This document shows, in pieces, positions 52,894 through 62,290 of a stretch of 64,000 bases of DNA. Origin of the DNA: Gracilimonas sp965227785 (GTDB lineage: Bacteria > Bacteroidota > Rhodothermia > Balneolales > Balneolaceae); NCBI RefSeq assembly GCF_965227785.1, contig NZ_OZ245785.1, forward strand, positions 2,232,001 to 2,296,000, written 5' to 3'. A program made the translations under genes and the position numbers. Every line of letters begins with the position of its first letter. Position 1 is the first letter of the stretch. The notes beneath the pieces were generated by a model. The model saw only the letters and a list, made by a program, of their open reading frames with translations. It searched no databases and was not told the DNA's origin.

Positions 52894-55800
52894 CTAATTG
52901 AATGAGTATCGCAAACCAAATTGTATTTGCCATCTGGATTGCAGCGTAAAGTCATCAACATAAGTGTTCTGCAAGGTACTGTCGAAGGTGTATGTAGGCT
53001 CCAAAGTATTCGGGTCAACACTTGCTATACCAATTGGCTGAGTGTTAATGGGAGACTCTTTAACCCCCCAGTTAGAGTTGATGAGGTTGCCGATGTTCAG
53101 CATATCAACCGTAAACTCGATAGCATTCTGCCCTAAGTTAAGCCTTTGGTTCAGTCGCAAATCCCACCGGCTGTACCAAGGACTTAAGACCGCATATTTC
53201 TCGGCGTATTGTCCACGTCGTCCACTGAGATAATCATCTTGTTCAATAAAGTTGTTATAGGCTTGTCTTTGGTCTTGTTGTTCAGCCGCATTTCCGGTAA
53301 AAGTGAAGCCATTAAGCTCCGACTCAGTTGGAATGTAGATTAAGTCGTTAAGACCGGAACCATCTCCGTTAATATCGCCGGAGTAGGTATAGCTATAACG
53401 GCCGCCTTGAGCATATTCCATAAATAAAGAAACAGACGTGGACCATTTGTCCTGTTCTCCATACACAAAGGTTTTGTTAAGTCGGCCTACAAAGCGGTGC
53501 TTGTTTCCATAGAGGGACGGAGCAAGTTCGGGCTTGTTTACATTCCCAATGGCGGGGTTTCGGGCAAAAGCATCACTTGAAATCTCCGCTTCGATGGAGC
53601 TCAGATCCTGGGCATTCAGATAGTTGTATGCCAGTGATGCAAACAATCCGGTCTCAAATTGTTTTTTTACTTCAAGAGTCCAGTTAAAGCTGTATCCCTG
53701 GTCGGTATTCGTAAATACATAAGCATTTGTGCTACCACCGAATGGACCTGTAGCACGGTCAGAGTCAAGGTAATAAGCCCGATTATCTACACCGTTTAAA
53801 TTGCCGGAGGGAGGACGAAGGCCATAATTTCTAACGATCATGGCATTTACGTCTTTAGTATAAATGAAGTCGGTAGATAGCAACCAGCCTCCATCAAGCG
53901 ATTTTTCTAACCCGAGGTTGGTACGCCATACCTGAGGAAACTTAAAGTCCGGATCGGTTACCTGATAGAAGAAAAAGTCTGGACTCGCCACTTGATTTCC
54001 TACCCATACAAAAGGAAAGCGACCGGTAAAAAGTCCGGAACCGCCCCGAACCTGAAATGTTTGGTCGCTCAGTACATCCCAGTTAAATCCAAACCGGGGA
54101 GATAGCAATGGAGTTTGGTCGGGGAGCTCTGTGTGGTCGAATTGTACAGCATTGCCATTTTCATCGTAATAAGTAGTGTTAGGGGCATAGGTGCCACCTT
54201 CATCAACGGTTCCGCCTTTCCGTTCAATGTTCTCCTTAATCTTCTCTTTAGTATTAAAATAGAGAGGTATGTCAGCTCGCAAGCCGTATGTCAGGGTGAA
54301 GTCTTCCGTAACCGACCACTTGTCCTGGGCATAAAAGGCCCATTGCCCCACATTCGTCTCAGCTAAAGCCCAGCTGTTGTTCGCATTGTTGGATTGATAA
54401 GTGTCCCGTGCAAAGGTAACTGCAGAGTCAAACTGGCCGGAATTAACGTAGTCAAGGAAATCCTGAACACTGGCAAAATCACCGGCAAATGTTCCACCGG
54501 GCTGCCCGCTGAAGTAGGCGCCAAGGTTAAAAGAGTTATCAAACTGAAATGCTTCAAATGAGGTACCAATAGTTATTGTATGGTTATTGGCAAAAATATC
54601 GAAGTTGTTTGTGGCTTGATATACTTTCTGATCTAACCGGTTATGAATTGAGAAGGGCTCATGTCCAGCTACGATATATCTGATTCCATTTTCGGAGATG
54701 TTGATTACCGGAAAAGGTTCGCTAAAGGGGTCACGGCTGTCATCAAAATGCGTAAACCCAAGCTGTAGCTTATTTGAAAACTTATTACCGAATAGCGACC
54801 TGAGTTCCAGAATACCGGATTGAATATCGTTGTTAATGCGATAGCCAGAATTAAAGAATTGCAAAGTTGTTTGGTCAGGCCCACGGCGACCCAAAGCAGA
54901 AGGGTGGGCATTCTGCTCACGAAAAGCATCCAAAAAATTGTAGGTTGCTGTCAAAGAGTGGTTGTTATTTATATTCCAGTCAAGTTTGAACAACCCTTTA
55001 TTGTTGTCTGTGTCATGCGAATAGCGCTCAAACGGGCCGGTTTTATATCCATACCTGCTTTCCAAAATATTACTTACAGCCAACAGGTCGGCCTCGTCAA
55101 CACGAGACACATTTGAAGAGCTGACTCCGGGAGCGTCGGCAAGAAAGTTATTACCCAGATCATCTCGTCTTTCAATCTCAAAGTTGGCAAAGAAGAAAAG
55201 CTTATCTTTAACGATTGGCCCGCCAACGCTGAATCCGGACTGTAGTTGAGTTAAATCAGGTACAAAAATATCATTTCCGCTTACCGTTGAACCTGTTAAG
55301 TCTTCATTACGGTAGTAACCAAAAACGGTTCCTGTAAAGTTGTTGGTTCCACTCTTGGTTACAGCGTTTACAGCGGCACCGGTAAATCCGGCTTGTGTTA
55401 CATCATATGGTGCAACTGAAACCTGGATTTGGTCAATGGCATCCAAAGAAACAGGCTGTGCGTTAGACTGTCCACCGGGGGTGGCGGCATCTAATCCGAA
55501 CGGGTTATTAAAAATGGACCCATCCAAAGAGAAATTATTAAACTGATCATTTCTTCCTGCAAAAGAATTACCATCAGAAGAAGGTGTTAAACGGTAAATG
55601 TCCTGTGCGGAACGTGTAATAGTGGGAAGATTCTCAATTTCCCGGGTATCTATGGTCGTAGAAGCTCCGGTGCGATTGTCATTAATATCTTCGCTTCCAG
55701 AGGATACATTCACCTCTAAGCCGGTGATTTCTTCAGCTAATTGAAATTTAAGGGTATGCGTTTTACCAAGGGTTAAAAAAATGTCGCTTTCGTCTTGGTC

Positions 55801-56079
55801 TTCAAATCCAATAAAAGTCACCGAGACTGTGTAAGGGCCGCCAATTCGTAAATTATTCAGGGTAAACCGGCCGTTTGTTTGGGTGGAAACACCTCGCTTG
55901 GTTCCCGTTGGTTCATGGACGGCCACTACATTGGCTCCGGGCAGGGGCTCGCCATTTTGGTCTACTACGATGCCGTCAATTGAGGCAGTGGTTACCTGTG
56001 CATACAACGAAGAATTGCCTGCCAGGCAAAGTAGCACTAAGGCTAATGTTGCTAACGATATGTTGATTGGTTTTGTCAT
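52894..56079 (-). CDS. Oar-like TonB-dependent receptor with carboxypeptidase-regulatory N-terminus
   Basis: The 1061-residue protein has a signal peptide (LCLAGNSSLYAQ), a carboxypeptidase-regulatory-like domain at about 28-115 (SIDGIVVDQNGEPLPGANVV), a plug at about 125-260 (ENLPTITRSAQDIYRLTPSS, with DNRTGASTTID before it), and a 22-strand-type barrel ending in RWQIQFGLRYSFN. The sequence follows the Oar branch, linked to uptake of large or peptide substrates. Its substrate is not readable from sequence. It is preceded by about 160 bases without a gene. Confidence 0.9.
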   Translation of the reverse strand: MTKPINISLATLALVLLCLAGNSSLYAQVTTASIDGIVVDQNGEPLPGANVVAVHEPTGTKRGVSTQTNGRFTLNNLRIGGPYTVSVTFIGFEDQDESDIFLTLGKTHTLKFQLAEEITGLEVNVSSGSEDINDNRTGASTTIDTREIENLPTITRSAQDIYRLTPSSDGNSFAGRNDQFNNFSLDGSIFNNPFGLDAATPGGQSNAQPVSLDAIDQIQVSVAPYDVTQAGFTGAAVNAVTKSGTNNFTGTVFGYYRNEDLTGSTVSGNDIFVPDLTQLQSGFSVGGPIVKDKLFFFANFEIERRDDLGNNFLADAPGVSSSNVSRVDEADLLAVSNILESRYGYKTGPFERYSHDTDNNKGLFKLDWNINNNHSLTATYNFLDAFREQNAHPSALGRRGPDQTTLQFFNSGYRINNDIQSGILELRSLFGNKFSNKLQLGFTHFDDSRDPFSEPFPVINISENGIRYIVAGHEPFSIHNRLDQKVYQATNNFDIFANNHTITIGTSFEAFQFDNSFNLGAYFSGQPGGTFAGDFASVQDFLDYVNSGQFDSAVTFARDTYQSNNANNSWALAETNVGQWAFYAQDKWSVTEDFTLTYGLRADIPLYFNTKEKIKENIERKGGTVDEGGTYAPNTTYYDENGNAVQFDHTELPDQTPLLSPRFGFNWDVLSDQTFQVRGGSGLFTGRFPFVWVGNQVASPDFFFYQVTDPDFKFPQVWRTNLGLEKSLDGGWLLSTDFIYTKDVNAMIVRNYGLRPPSGNLNGVDNRAYYLDSDRATGPFGGSTNAYVFTNTDQGYSFNWTLEVKKQFETGLFASLAYNYLNAQDLSSIEAEISSDAFARNPAIGNVNKPELAPSLYGNKHRFVGRLNKTFVYGEQDKWSTSVSLFMEYAQGGRYSYTYSGDINGDGSGLNDLIYIPTESELNGFTFTGNAAEQQDQRQAYNNFIEQDDYLSGRRGQYAEKYAVLSPWYSRWDLRLNQRLNLGQNAIEFTVDMLNIGNLINSNWGVKESPINTQPIGIASVDPNTLEPTYTFDSTLQNTYVDDFTLQSRWQIQFGLRYSFN

Positions 56080-56240
56080 GATGTTGGCTGTAGGGTTAAA
56101 AACGTTATTACGAATTTGATTACAGATACATTAACATAAGTTTACATACTTTTCTTAAGGATATACAGGAGCATTCTTAAACAAGTTTTCCACAGTGGTG
56201 TATTTAAACCAATAGAAACCCTTTAGGTCGGGCAATTAAA

Positions 56241-56717
56241 ATGAAACAGCACAAAAATCAGATTGAAGTCTCAAAGCCGGAGCAAATAGCGGCTCTTTTT
56301 ACAGACGCATGGATGAAGCGTGATGCGGATATGCTGGCTTCGCTATTTACAGAAGATGCTGAGTTTGTTAATGTAGTAGGGTTGTGGTGGCACAATCGGG
56401 ACGATATTAAAGAAGCCCATGCTTATGGATTTAATAAAATATTCGGGGAATCGGATTTGGTACTCAGAGAAAGCAGGGTCAAATACCTGTCAGATGATAT
56501 TGCCGTGGTATATGCCCGGATGCGACTCAAAAATCAGACACCGAATGGGGAAGTCAATACACCCTCACTCCGACAAAACATTTTCACCTTTGTGGTTCAG
56601 AAAATGGAGAGTAGCTGGAAATGTGTATCCGCCCACAACACTGATATTATCCCTGGGGCCGAGACAAATATTATTGATGAGGAAGGCAATTTCAGCTCGG
56701 TAAATTATAGGAAATAA
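56241..56717 (+). CDS. NTF2-fold SgcJ/EcaC-like protein
   Basis: The 158-residue protein has the small NTF2-like cone: IAALFTDAWMKRDADMLASL, FTEDAEFVNVVGLWWHNRDD and the late strand block RQNIFTFVVQKMESSWKCVS. This is the DUF4440/SgcJ pattern, a group with few proven reactions. No signal peptide. A hairpin repeat follows and then a YdeI-like gene, so the pair may or may not be one transcript. Confidence 0.8.
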   Translation: MKQHKNQIEVSKPEQIAALFTDAWMKRDADMLASLFTEDAEFVNVVGLWWHNRDDIKEAHAYGFNKIFGESDLVLRESRVKYLSDDIAVVYARMRLKNQTPNGEVNTPSLRQNIFTFVVQKMESSWKCVSAHNTDIIPGAETNIIDEEGNFSSVNYRK

Positions 56718-56725
56718 TAAAGGCC

Positions 56726-56808
56726 CGTCGTTCCGCACTGGATGCGGAATCTCCCTGAAATATTTAAGATATTGTATAGTCATATCATGGCTTAGGTCCG
56801 AAATGACG
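56726..56808. repeat. Intergenic inverted-repeat element of Bacteroidota style
   Basis: The outer arms CGTCGTTCCG (56726-56735) and CGAAATGACG (56799-56808) are imperfect inverted repeats, and a second hairpin TTCCGCA / TGCGGAA (56731-56737 and 56743-56749) is nested at the left end. Elements with ends like TCATTTCG and GGAATCTCC are widespread between genes in this group of bacteria. Confidence 0.55.
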
Positions 56809-56830
56809 ATAGGTAGATAAACAGAACCCA

Positions 56831-57337
56831 ATGAAACCCATCACCTTCAAGTCTTACATTGATTACCTGCCTAAGCTCAAGCTTACGCATGTCACAGTTC
56901 CTTCTGAAATTGTAGATGAAGTCGGCGGGATAGGAACACGGCTGATGGTATCCATTAACGGAGAGAAAGCCTTTCATGGAGGAATGGTGGCTTTGGGTGG
57001 TGGAGATGCCTACATCACCGTAAATAAAAAGAGGATGAAGAAATATGGGGTGAATCAGGGAGACGAAGTTGAGGTGACACTCGAATTAGATCACAGTAAA
57101 TACGGAATGGAAATGCCAGAGGAACTGGAGGCTTTGTTGGAGCAGGATCGTGAAGGAGAGCGTAGGTTTGAGATGCTAGCCCCAAGTAAACAACGCTATA
57201 TCATTCACTACGTATCTCAGGTAAAAAGCTCCCAAAAGAAAATTGATCGGGCCATTATGCTGATCAACAACCTGAAATCACTACCTGAAGATGAATTTGA
57301 TATGCGAAAGCTATTAGGTCTTCCGCCGAGGGAATAG
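56831..57337 (+). CDS. YdeI/DUF1905-family protein
   Basis: The 168-residue protein has an N-terminal DUF1905 beta-barrel at about 1-95 (RLMVSINGEKAFHGGMVALG, then GDAYITVNKKRMKKYGVNQG) and a helical C-terminal segment at about 110-165 (LAPSKQRYIIHYVSQVKSSQ, KKIDRAIMLINNLK) of the YdeI/OmpD-associated type. Members have been linked to bacteriocin and peptide tolerance, but the mechanism is not known. No signal peptide. Its stop is directly followed by the interspersed repeat copy 2. Confidence 0.8.
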   Translation: MKPITFKSYIDYLPKLKLTHVTVPSEIVDEVGGIGTRLMVSINGEKAFHGGMVALGGGDAYITVNKKRMKKYGVNQGDEVEVTLELDHSKYGMEMPEELEALLEQDREGERRFEMLAPSKQRYIIHYVSQVKSSQKKIDRAIMLINNLKSLPEDEFDMRKLLGLPPRE

Positions 57338-57410
57338 AACATCGAACAAGGAACACCGAACCTTGAAGGATTGACTTCAAAGTTCGGCGTTGGATGTTTC
57401 TTGTTCAGTG
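57337..57410. repeat. Interspersed intergenic repeat, copy 2, within an imperfect palindrome
   Basis: The first 24 bases (57337-57360) equal 511-534. Here they form the left arm of a longer imperfect hairpin: GAACAAGG...CCTTGAAG on the left faces CTTCAAAGTTCGG...TCTTGTTC on the right (to about 57407). Between convergent genes it may also act as a terminator. Confidence 0.65.
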
Positions 57411-57417
57411 TTTGTAA

Positions 57418-60015
57418 TTAATTAGCTGTGCTTCCACTGATGGTATGACCGAAGAAAACAGCGTTTGCAAACAGCTTATTGGTACCATACCAGAAAGCGC
57501 GGAAGTTAGGATTGTCGGCCATGGCAATTACACGCCCTCCGCCTAATCGGCTTACTACAATTGCTGCTGAGCCCTTGGCATTTTCAAGGTTCTCATCATT
57601 GCTATATCCACTGGCTAACGGATTGTCAGTGTAGTAAAGCGGAGTGGAGTATGGGTTTTCTCCTTTCTTCATAAAGGTGGTTGTGCTTCGGAAAACGGTG
57701 ATTTCGTCATCATTGTATCCGTAACCGAGCGGGTGGGTCAGATCAAGTTTGGCATTGAAGATGGATCCGCCGATGTACTCTGCTCCCGAATCAGGACCTT
57801 GTTTTACATATGGTCGTACTTCCACATCTTCTTCCTCGTCTCCATTCTCCTCTTCTTCGTCCTCATCATCAATAAATTCGATGTTGGCAAAGCCCTGAGA
57901 TTCTGCCCAGCGAAGAGCATTTCTGTAGGCGATTAAGGTACCACCTTCACGAACCCAGTCTTTCAGATTTTCCGCAGCACGGTCATTCATACCATATCCG
58001 CTGGAAATAATTACATTATACCGATCAAGGTCGGTTCCACCCAGCTCGTCATATTCAAGAATGGTAACCGGCATGTGGTACCGCTGATCGAACAGGTGCC
58101 ATACTTCTCCGACCTCATATGAGCTGGTTCCTGAGCCGCCAATAATAGCGACTTTAGGAGCTTCAAGGTTTTCAAAATTATTACTTCCAAGGTCCATACC
58201 GGCCGGCGTTAGTCCCGTGGTTAGATTGTACACGGTGATTCCGTCTTCTTCAGTAATAGTCTGAATAAGCTGGTGAACTTCGTCTGGTTCATCCTGAATG
58301 CCCATAGGAACTAAAATAGTACCGTAGTCAAAGTCTTTAGCTCCGTTTTCGGTGATGGATTTAAAGGTTCGGGACGCCACTTTAGCTCTCACACCATTAG
58401 CCAGCAGTCGATGCAGTGCCCGCGGGGCATAATATTCATCCCATTCAAAAGCATAAGCATAGTTGGCTTTGCCACCGTTTAGTTCGCCGGTCAGGTTTAA
58501 GTCGTCAAGTGTAAAAGCATCGCCCAGCATATTTTTGTTGAAGCCACGATTCAGCTCCGCAAAAGGAAGGTTGAACGCATAAGGCATGGTCCAGGCAGAA
58601 ACATCATAAAAAAGGCTGTCAGTGAATTCGGTTCGGCGCTCAAACAGTGCGGTTACCAGCTTATACTGCTTTTGGTCGGTAGGCACGATGTAGGATTTTC
58701 CGGCTTTGAAGTCGTTGTAATCACGAGCCAGTTCGTAAACCTCTACCTGATTTCGTTTGAGCATCTCAGCAAGGTGCTTGGTGCGAGCCTGATCGGCTTC
58801 CTCTCCAAACACGTACGCTTTGATGGAAGCATCGTCCGCCTCTTCAGCAGCTTCCTGATAAAACTCACGGGTGTTAGCAAGCAGTTCTTCTCTCAGGTTT
58901 TGAGCTGCTTCCAGGGTAGATAAAGAAGTCGTAAACTGGTTGCGGATGGTAAACGGAAATTCAAGGATACCGTGAATACTTTCTTGTGCATGCCCGCGCG
59001 AACTGGCCTGCTCGAACAGGATTCCAATCGAACCATTTACGTCAGGATAAGTTGAGCCTTTACCATAATAGAAGTCATCAAAGCTTTCTTTGGAATAATA
59101 GAGCGACTGAATTTCGTCCAGAGCATCAGCGTGATACTCCGCAATGGCTCCGGTTAAGTCCTGGTTACGTTGTGGAGTGATAGGGTGCGTACGGGAAGGA
59201 ATACCCGGCTGGAAAAAGTAGGTAGCATTGGTTCCCATCTCATGGTGATCGGTCAGAATTTGTGGAACCCATTCGTGGAATTTGGCAACCCGGCCCTTGC
59301 TCTCGGGGTGCTGCATCAGCAGCCAGTCGCGATTGAGGTCAAACCAATAGTGATTGGTTCGTCCGCCGGGCCAGTTTTCATCAAACTCACGGCTTTGAGG
59401 ATCGGTAACCAGCACATTCTTGCTCTTGTGCATGTTAGCCCAGTGTGCAAAACGACTTAACCCGTCCGGGTTGATGCTCGGGTCAATCAAAACCACGGTG
59501 TTGTTAAGCATCTCATTAATCTCAGAACCCTGAGCAGCTGCCAGGTGATATACAACAGCTAAAGAAGCATTAGATCCACTCGGTTCGTTTCCGTGGACAC
59601 TGTAACTCATGGTTACCACAACCGGCATTTCTGCAAGGTCTAAACCCTCAGAAGCAGAAGCATCAGTCAGCTTTAAGTGCTCTTCCTTAATTTGGTCTAT
59701 GTTCCGCTGGTTTTGGGGTGATGTAATAGTAAGCATCAGCAACGGACGGTTACCGTACGATCGGGCGTATTCGGTGATGGTTACCCGATTGGAAGCTTCC
59801 GCAACCGCATACATATATTCCACCAGCTGATCGTGGCGTACATGCCACTCGCCCAATTCGGCTCCCAGAATATCTTTGGGTGTGGGAATTTCAGAATTAT
59901 AGGTAACGCCATCCGGGAGATAATAATCGAGGGTGACGGGCTCAGGGTTTAGCACCTGTGCATGAGTCATCATCCCGAATAGCAAAGAGAAAAGAGCAGT
60001 AAAGAGAGCTTTCAT
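57418..60015 (-). CDS. Secreted M14-family zinc carboxypeptidase with C-terminal domain
   Basis: The 865-residue protein has a signal peptide (LLFGMMTHAQ) and an M14 domain in the first 380 residues: SYSVHGNEPSGSNASLAVVY (zinc HxxE), DPSINPDGLSRFAHWAN, LTDHHEMGTNATYFFQPGIP and the late IGILFEQASSRGH (catalytic Glu). The C-terminal half has a glutamine-amidotransferase-like fold region (VAIIGGSGTSSYEVGEVW, then NVIISSGYGMNDR) and an acidic insert DDEDEEEENGDEEED at about 712-728. It likely trims amino acids from the C-terminus of extracellular peptides. Confidence 0.85.
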   Translation of the reverse strand: MKALFTALFSLLFGMMTHAQVLNPEPVTLDYYLPDGVTYNSEIPTPKDILGAELGEWHVRHDQLVEYMYAVAEASNRVTITEYARSYGNRPLLMLTITSPQNQRNIDQIKEEHLKLTDASASEGLDLAEMPVVVTMSYSVHGNEPSGSNASLAVVYHLAAAQGSEINEMLNNTVVLIDPSINPDGLSRFAHWANMHKSKNVLVTDPQSREFDENWPGGRTNHYWFDLNRDWLLMQHPESKGRVAKFHEWVPQILTDHHEMGTNATYFFQPGIPSRTHPITPQRNQDLTGAIAEYHADALDEIQSLYYSKESFDDFYYGKGSTYPDVNGSIGILFEQASSRGHAQESIHGILEFPFTIRNQFTTSLSTLEAAQNLREELLANTREFYQEAAEEADDASIKAYVFGEEADQARTKHLAEMLKRNQVEVYELARDYNDFKAGKSYIVPTDQKQYKLVTALFERRTEFTDSLFYDVSAWTMPYAFNLPFAELNRGFNKNMLGDAFTLDDLNLTGELNGGKANYAYAFEWDEYYAPRALHRLLANGVRAKVASRTFKSITENGAKDFDYGTILVPMGIQDEPDEVHQLIQTITEEDGITVYNLTTGLTPAGMDLGSNNFENLEAPKVAIIGGSGTSSYEVGEVWHLFDQRYHMPVTILEYDELGGTDLDRYNVIISSGYGMNDRAAENLKDWVREGGTLIAYRNALRWAESQGFANIEFIDDEDEEEENGDEEEDVEVRPYVKQGPDSGAEYIGGSIFNAKLDLTHPLGYGYNDDEITVFRSTTTFMKKGENPYSTPLYYTDNPLASGYSNDENLENAKGSAAIVVSRLGGGRVIAMADNPNFRAFWYGTNKLFANAVFFGHTISGSTAN

Positions 60016-60189
60016 AGTTAGTTTGATTTATGCTGGTTGATACTTCAATAACGCGTTGAATGGTACCAGTTCAAAATGAAAAAAGTTTTTAAAAGTTCCT
60101 GCTTGTTGAGCAGATAGGTTTTTGCCACGAAAGCTCAAAAAAGGTAAAGGAAAGTAATTTGTAAGTATGAGGCGGAGCATCAATAGGTC

Positions 60190-60222
60190 GTTACGCAGCG
60201 GAGCAGCGGAACGAGGTCAAAA
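60190..60222. repeat. Interspersed hairpin repeat, copy 2
   Basis: GTTACGC (60190-60196) and GCGGAAC (60206-60212) flank the same loop AGCGGAGCA as at 22090, followed by GAGGTCAAAA. The last stem pair is G-C in copy 1 and C-G here. Upstream, 60099-60113 is a further small hairpin (CTGCT/AGCAG) and 60118-60137 resembles another common intergenic repeat. Confidence 0.6.
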
Positions 60223-60284
60223 GGGGTTATTAGAACAAATATTTTCATTATAATCCGCCCGAATAGAAAGCAACAGAACGGGAA

Positions 60285-61538
60285 GTGAAATTGGGAAGAG
60301 CTAAATCCACCTTTAAGTATGCATTCGGGCCGGGACTGATTCTGGCTGCTGCTGCCATCGGGGTTTCACATTTGGTACAATCTACCCGGGCCGGTGCTGA
60401 TTATGGGTTTACCCTGGTTTGGGCGGTTATCATTGCCAGCCTGATGAAATATCCCTTCCTGGAATACGGCCCGCGCTATGCCACGGCAACCGGGGAAAGC
60501 CTGATCACTGGCTACAAAAAACTGGGCTGCTGGGCACTGTGGATTTATATCATTTTTACCATCGGGACGATGTTCGCCATTCAGGCAGCCGTTACCATTG
60601 TTACGGCCAGTCTTGCCGTTGAGCTCACCGGAATTGAACTTCCCCTACTCGTTTGGAGCATCATCATTTTATTGATCTGCATCGGCGTGCTCTTTCGCGG
60701 ACAGTATTCGGCTCTCGACTCCCTCATTAAAGTGGTAATGGCGGTTCTGTCGGTTTCAACTATAGCTGCCTTTCTGGTTGCTTGGTTTGATACATCTCCC
60801 GCCGAACTGCCTGCTGCGCCTTCTGTTTGGGATGTGTCCGGTATCACTTTTCTAATTGCCTTGATGGGGTGGATGCCTATTCCTATTGACGCAGCGGCCT
60901 GGCATTCGTTATGGAGCCTGGAACGTCAAAAGCAGACTCAACACAAATCAAGCCTCAAAGAAAGCTTGCTGGATTTCAATATCGGATATGTAGGAGCATC
61001 TATTCTGGCACTGATTTTTCTGTCGCTTGGAGCATTGGTAATGTTTGGTTCAGGCTTGAGCTTTTCATCTTCAGGGGCCGGTTTTGCCCAACAGCTCATT
61101 GATCTGTACACACAAACATTGGGTGGATGGGCGCACTGGATTATTATCATTTGCGCCTTCACCACGATGTTCAGCACCACACTTACGGTGACGGATTCTT
61201 ACCCAAGGGTGACCCGCGAAATTATTCGTGTAATGAAAAACGAAGCAAGCCAATCATTAATCTTTTCCTACAGAGGACTGCTGTTTATTATTTCATCATT
61301 ATCAATGCTGGTGCTTTGGCTTACCGGAAGTCAGTTTACCTATATGATTGATCTGGCTACATCGCTATCCTTTCTTACAGCCCCTGCGTTGGCCTACATT
61401 AATTACAGGTTGATTATCTCGCGGTTCACCCCCAAAGACCATCAACCTAAAATATGGTTGAAAGTATTAAGCTGGCTGGGTATGATTTTCCTCACAGCCT
61501 TTGCACTGCTCTTTTTCTACTGGAGGTTTGTAGGGTAG
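60285..61538 (+). CDS. NRAMP-like membrane transporter without the canonical metal-site motif
   Basis: From GTG 60285 the 417-residue protein has about eleven membrane segments and begins FGPGLILAAAAIGVSHLVQS, the NRAMP first-helix context. The canonical DPGN metal-binding motif is replaced by GVSH at residues 26-29, and the sixth-helix motif reads MPIPIDAAAW instead of the usual MPHN-type one. So it belongs to the NRAMP fold but probably does not carry manganese or iron in the usual way. Substrate unknown. It is followed by a TrhA-like gene on the same strand after about 86 bases. Confidence 0.8.
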   Translation: MKLGRAKSTFKYAFGPGLILAAAAIGVSHLVQSTRAGADYGFTLVWAVIIASLMKYPFLEYGPRYATATGESLITGYKKLGCWALWIYIIFTIGTMFAIQAAVTIVTASLAVELTGIELPLLVWSIIILLICIGVLFRGQYSALDSLIKVVMAVLSVSTIAAFLVAWFDTSPAELPAAPSVWDVSGITFLIALMGWMPIPIDAAAWHSLWSLERQKQTQHKSSLKESLLDFNIGYVGASILALIFLSLGALVMFGSGLSFSSSGAGFAQQLIDLYTQTLGGWAHWIIIICAFTTMFSTTLTVTDSYPRVTREIIRVMKNEASQSLIFSYRGLLFIISSLSMLVLWLTGSQFTYMIDLATSLSFLTAPALAYINYRLIISRFTPKDHQPKIWLKVLSWLGMIFLTAFALLFFYWRFVG

Positions 61539-61624
61539 GGAGAGAAATAATGTATTAATTGCTCATTCGGATTTGGTAAATTATTAAGGATTGTATCCCA
61601 AGTAACAAAACGACAGTATTTCCA

Positions 61625-62290
61625 TTGAAAACAATATTTCCTCCAAGAGAGCCATTTAATGCTTATTCCCACTACCTCGGTGCTTTTATAGCCATCGTTT
61701 GGCTTTTCTTTTTGATGTCGGCTGCGGCTGAAAGTCCGACCGGACACATAGTCGCGTACCTGGTATATAGCATATCGGTGATCCTTATGTTTCTTTCAAG
61801 CGCCATCTATCACACGATTAATGTGCAAAATAACATAGAAGAGTTTTTCAGGATGGTGGATCATTATCTCATTTACATTGTGATTGCCGGAACCTACACA
61901 CCCTTATGTGCTATTGCACTTGAAGGAGCCTGGCAATGGGGTATGTTGTTGGGCATCTGGTTATTTGCCCTGGCCGGGATTTTGAAAAAGACCTTTTGGA
62001 TGAATGCGCCGCGCTGGTTTTCAACAGTTATTTACCTGTTTATGGGCTGGGCTTCGGTCATAATTCTGCCCATGGTATGGAAGTTATTGCCTCACGGCTT
62101 TGTATACTGGATTGCAGTGGGTGGGTTATTCTATACTATTGGAGCCGTAATTTACGGAATCAAGAAACCGGACCCACTTCCCGAAGTATTTGGTTTCCAC
62201 GAAATTTGGCACCTGTTTGTAATGGGCGGTGCTTTTTCCCATTATTGGGCGATCTACAAATATTTACCCCCGTTTAGTATATCAGGATGA
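61625..62290 (+). CDS. TrhA/hemolysin III (PAQR) family membrane protein
   Basis: Starting at TTG 61625, the 221-residue protein has seven membrane segments and the PAQR-type polar motifs FLSSAIYHTI, MVDHYLIYIVIAGTYTPL and FHEIWHLFVMGG with the paired metal-binding His (HEIWH). Family members regulate membrane fluidity or lipid state and were named from hemolysin III. Its stop overlaps the start of the next gene (ATGATGA), so the two are translated together. Confidence 0.9.
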   Translation: MKTIFPPREPFNAYSHYLGAFIAIVWLFFLMSAAAESPTGHIVAYLVYSISVILMFLSSAIYHTINVQNNIEEFFRMVDHYLIYIVIAGTYTPLCAIALEGAWQWGMLLGIWLFALAGILKKTFWMNAPRWFSTVIYLFMGWASVIILPMVWKLLPHGFVYWIAVGGLFYTIGAVIYGIKKPDPLPEVFGFHEIWHLFVMGGAFSHYWAIYKYLPPFSISG

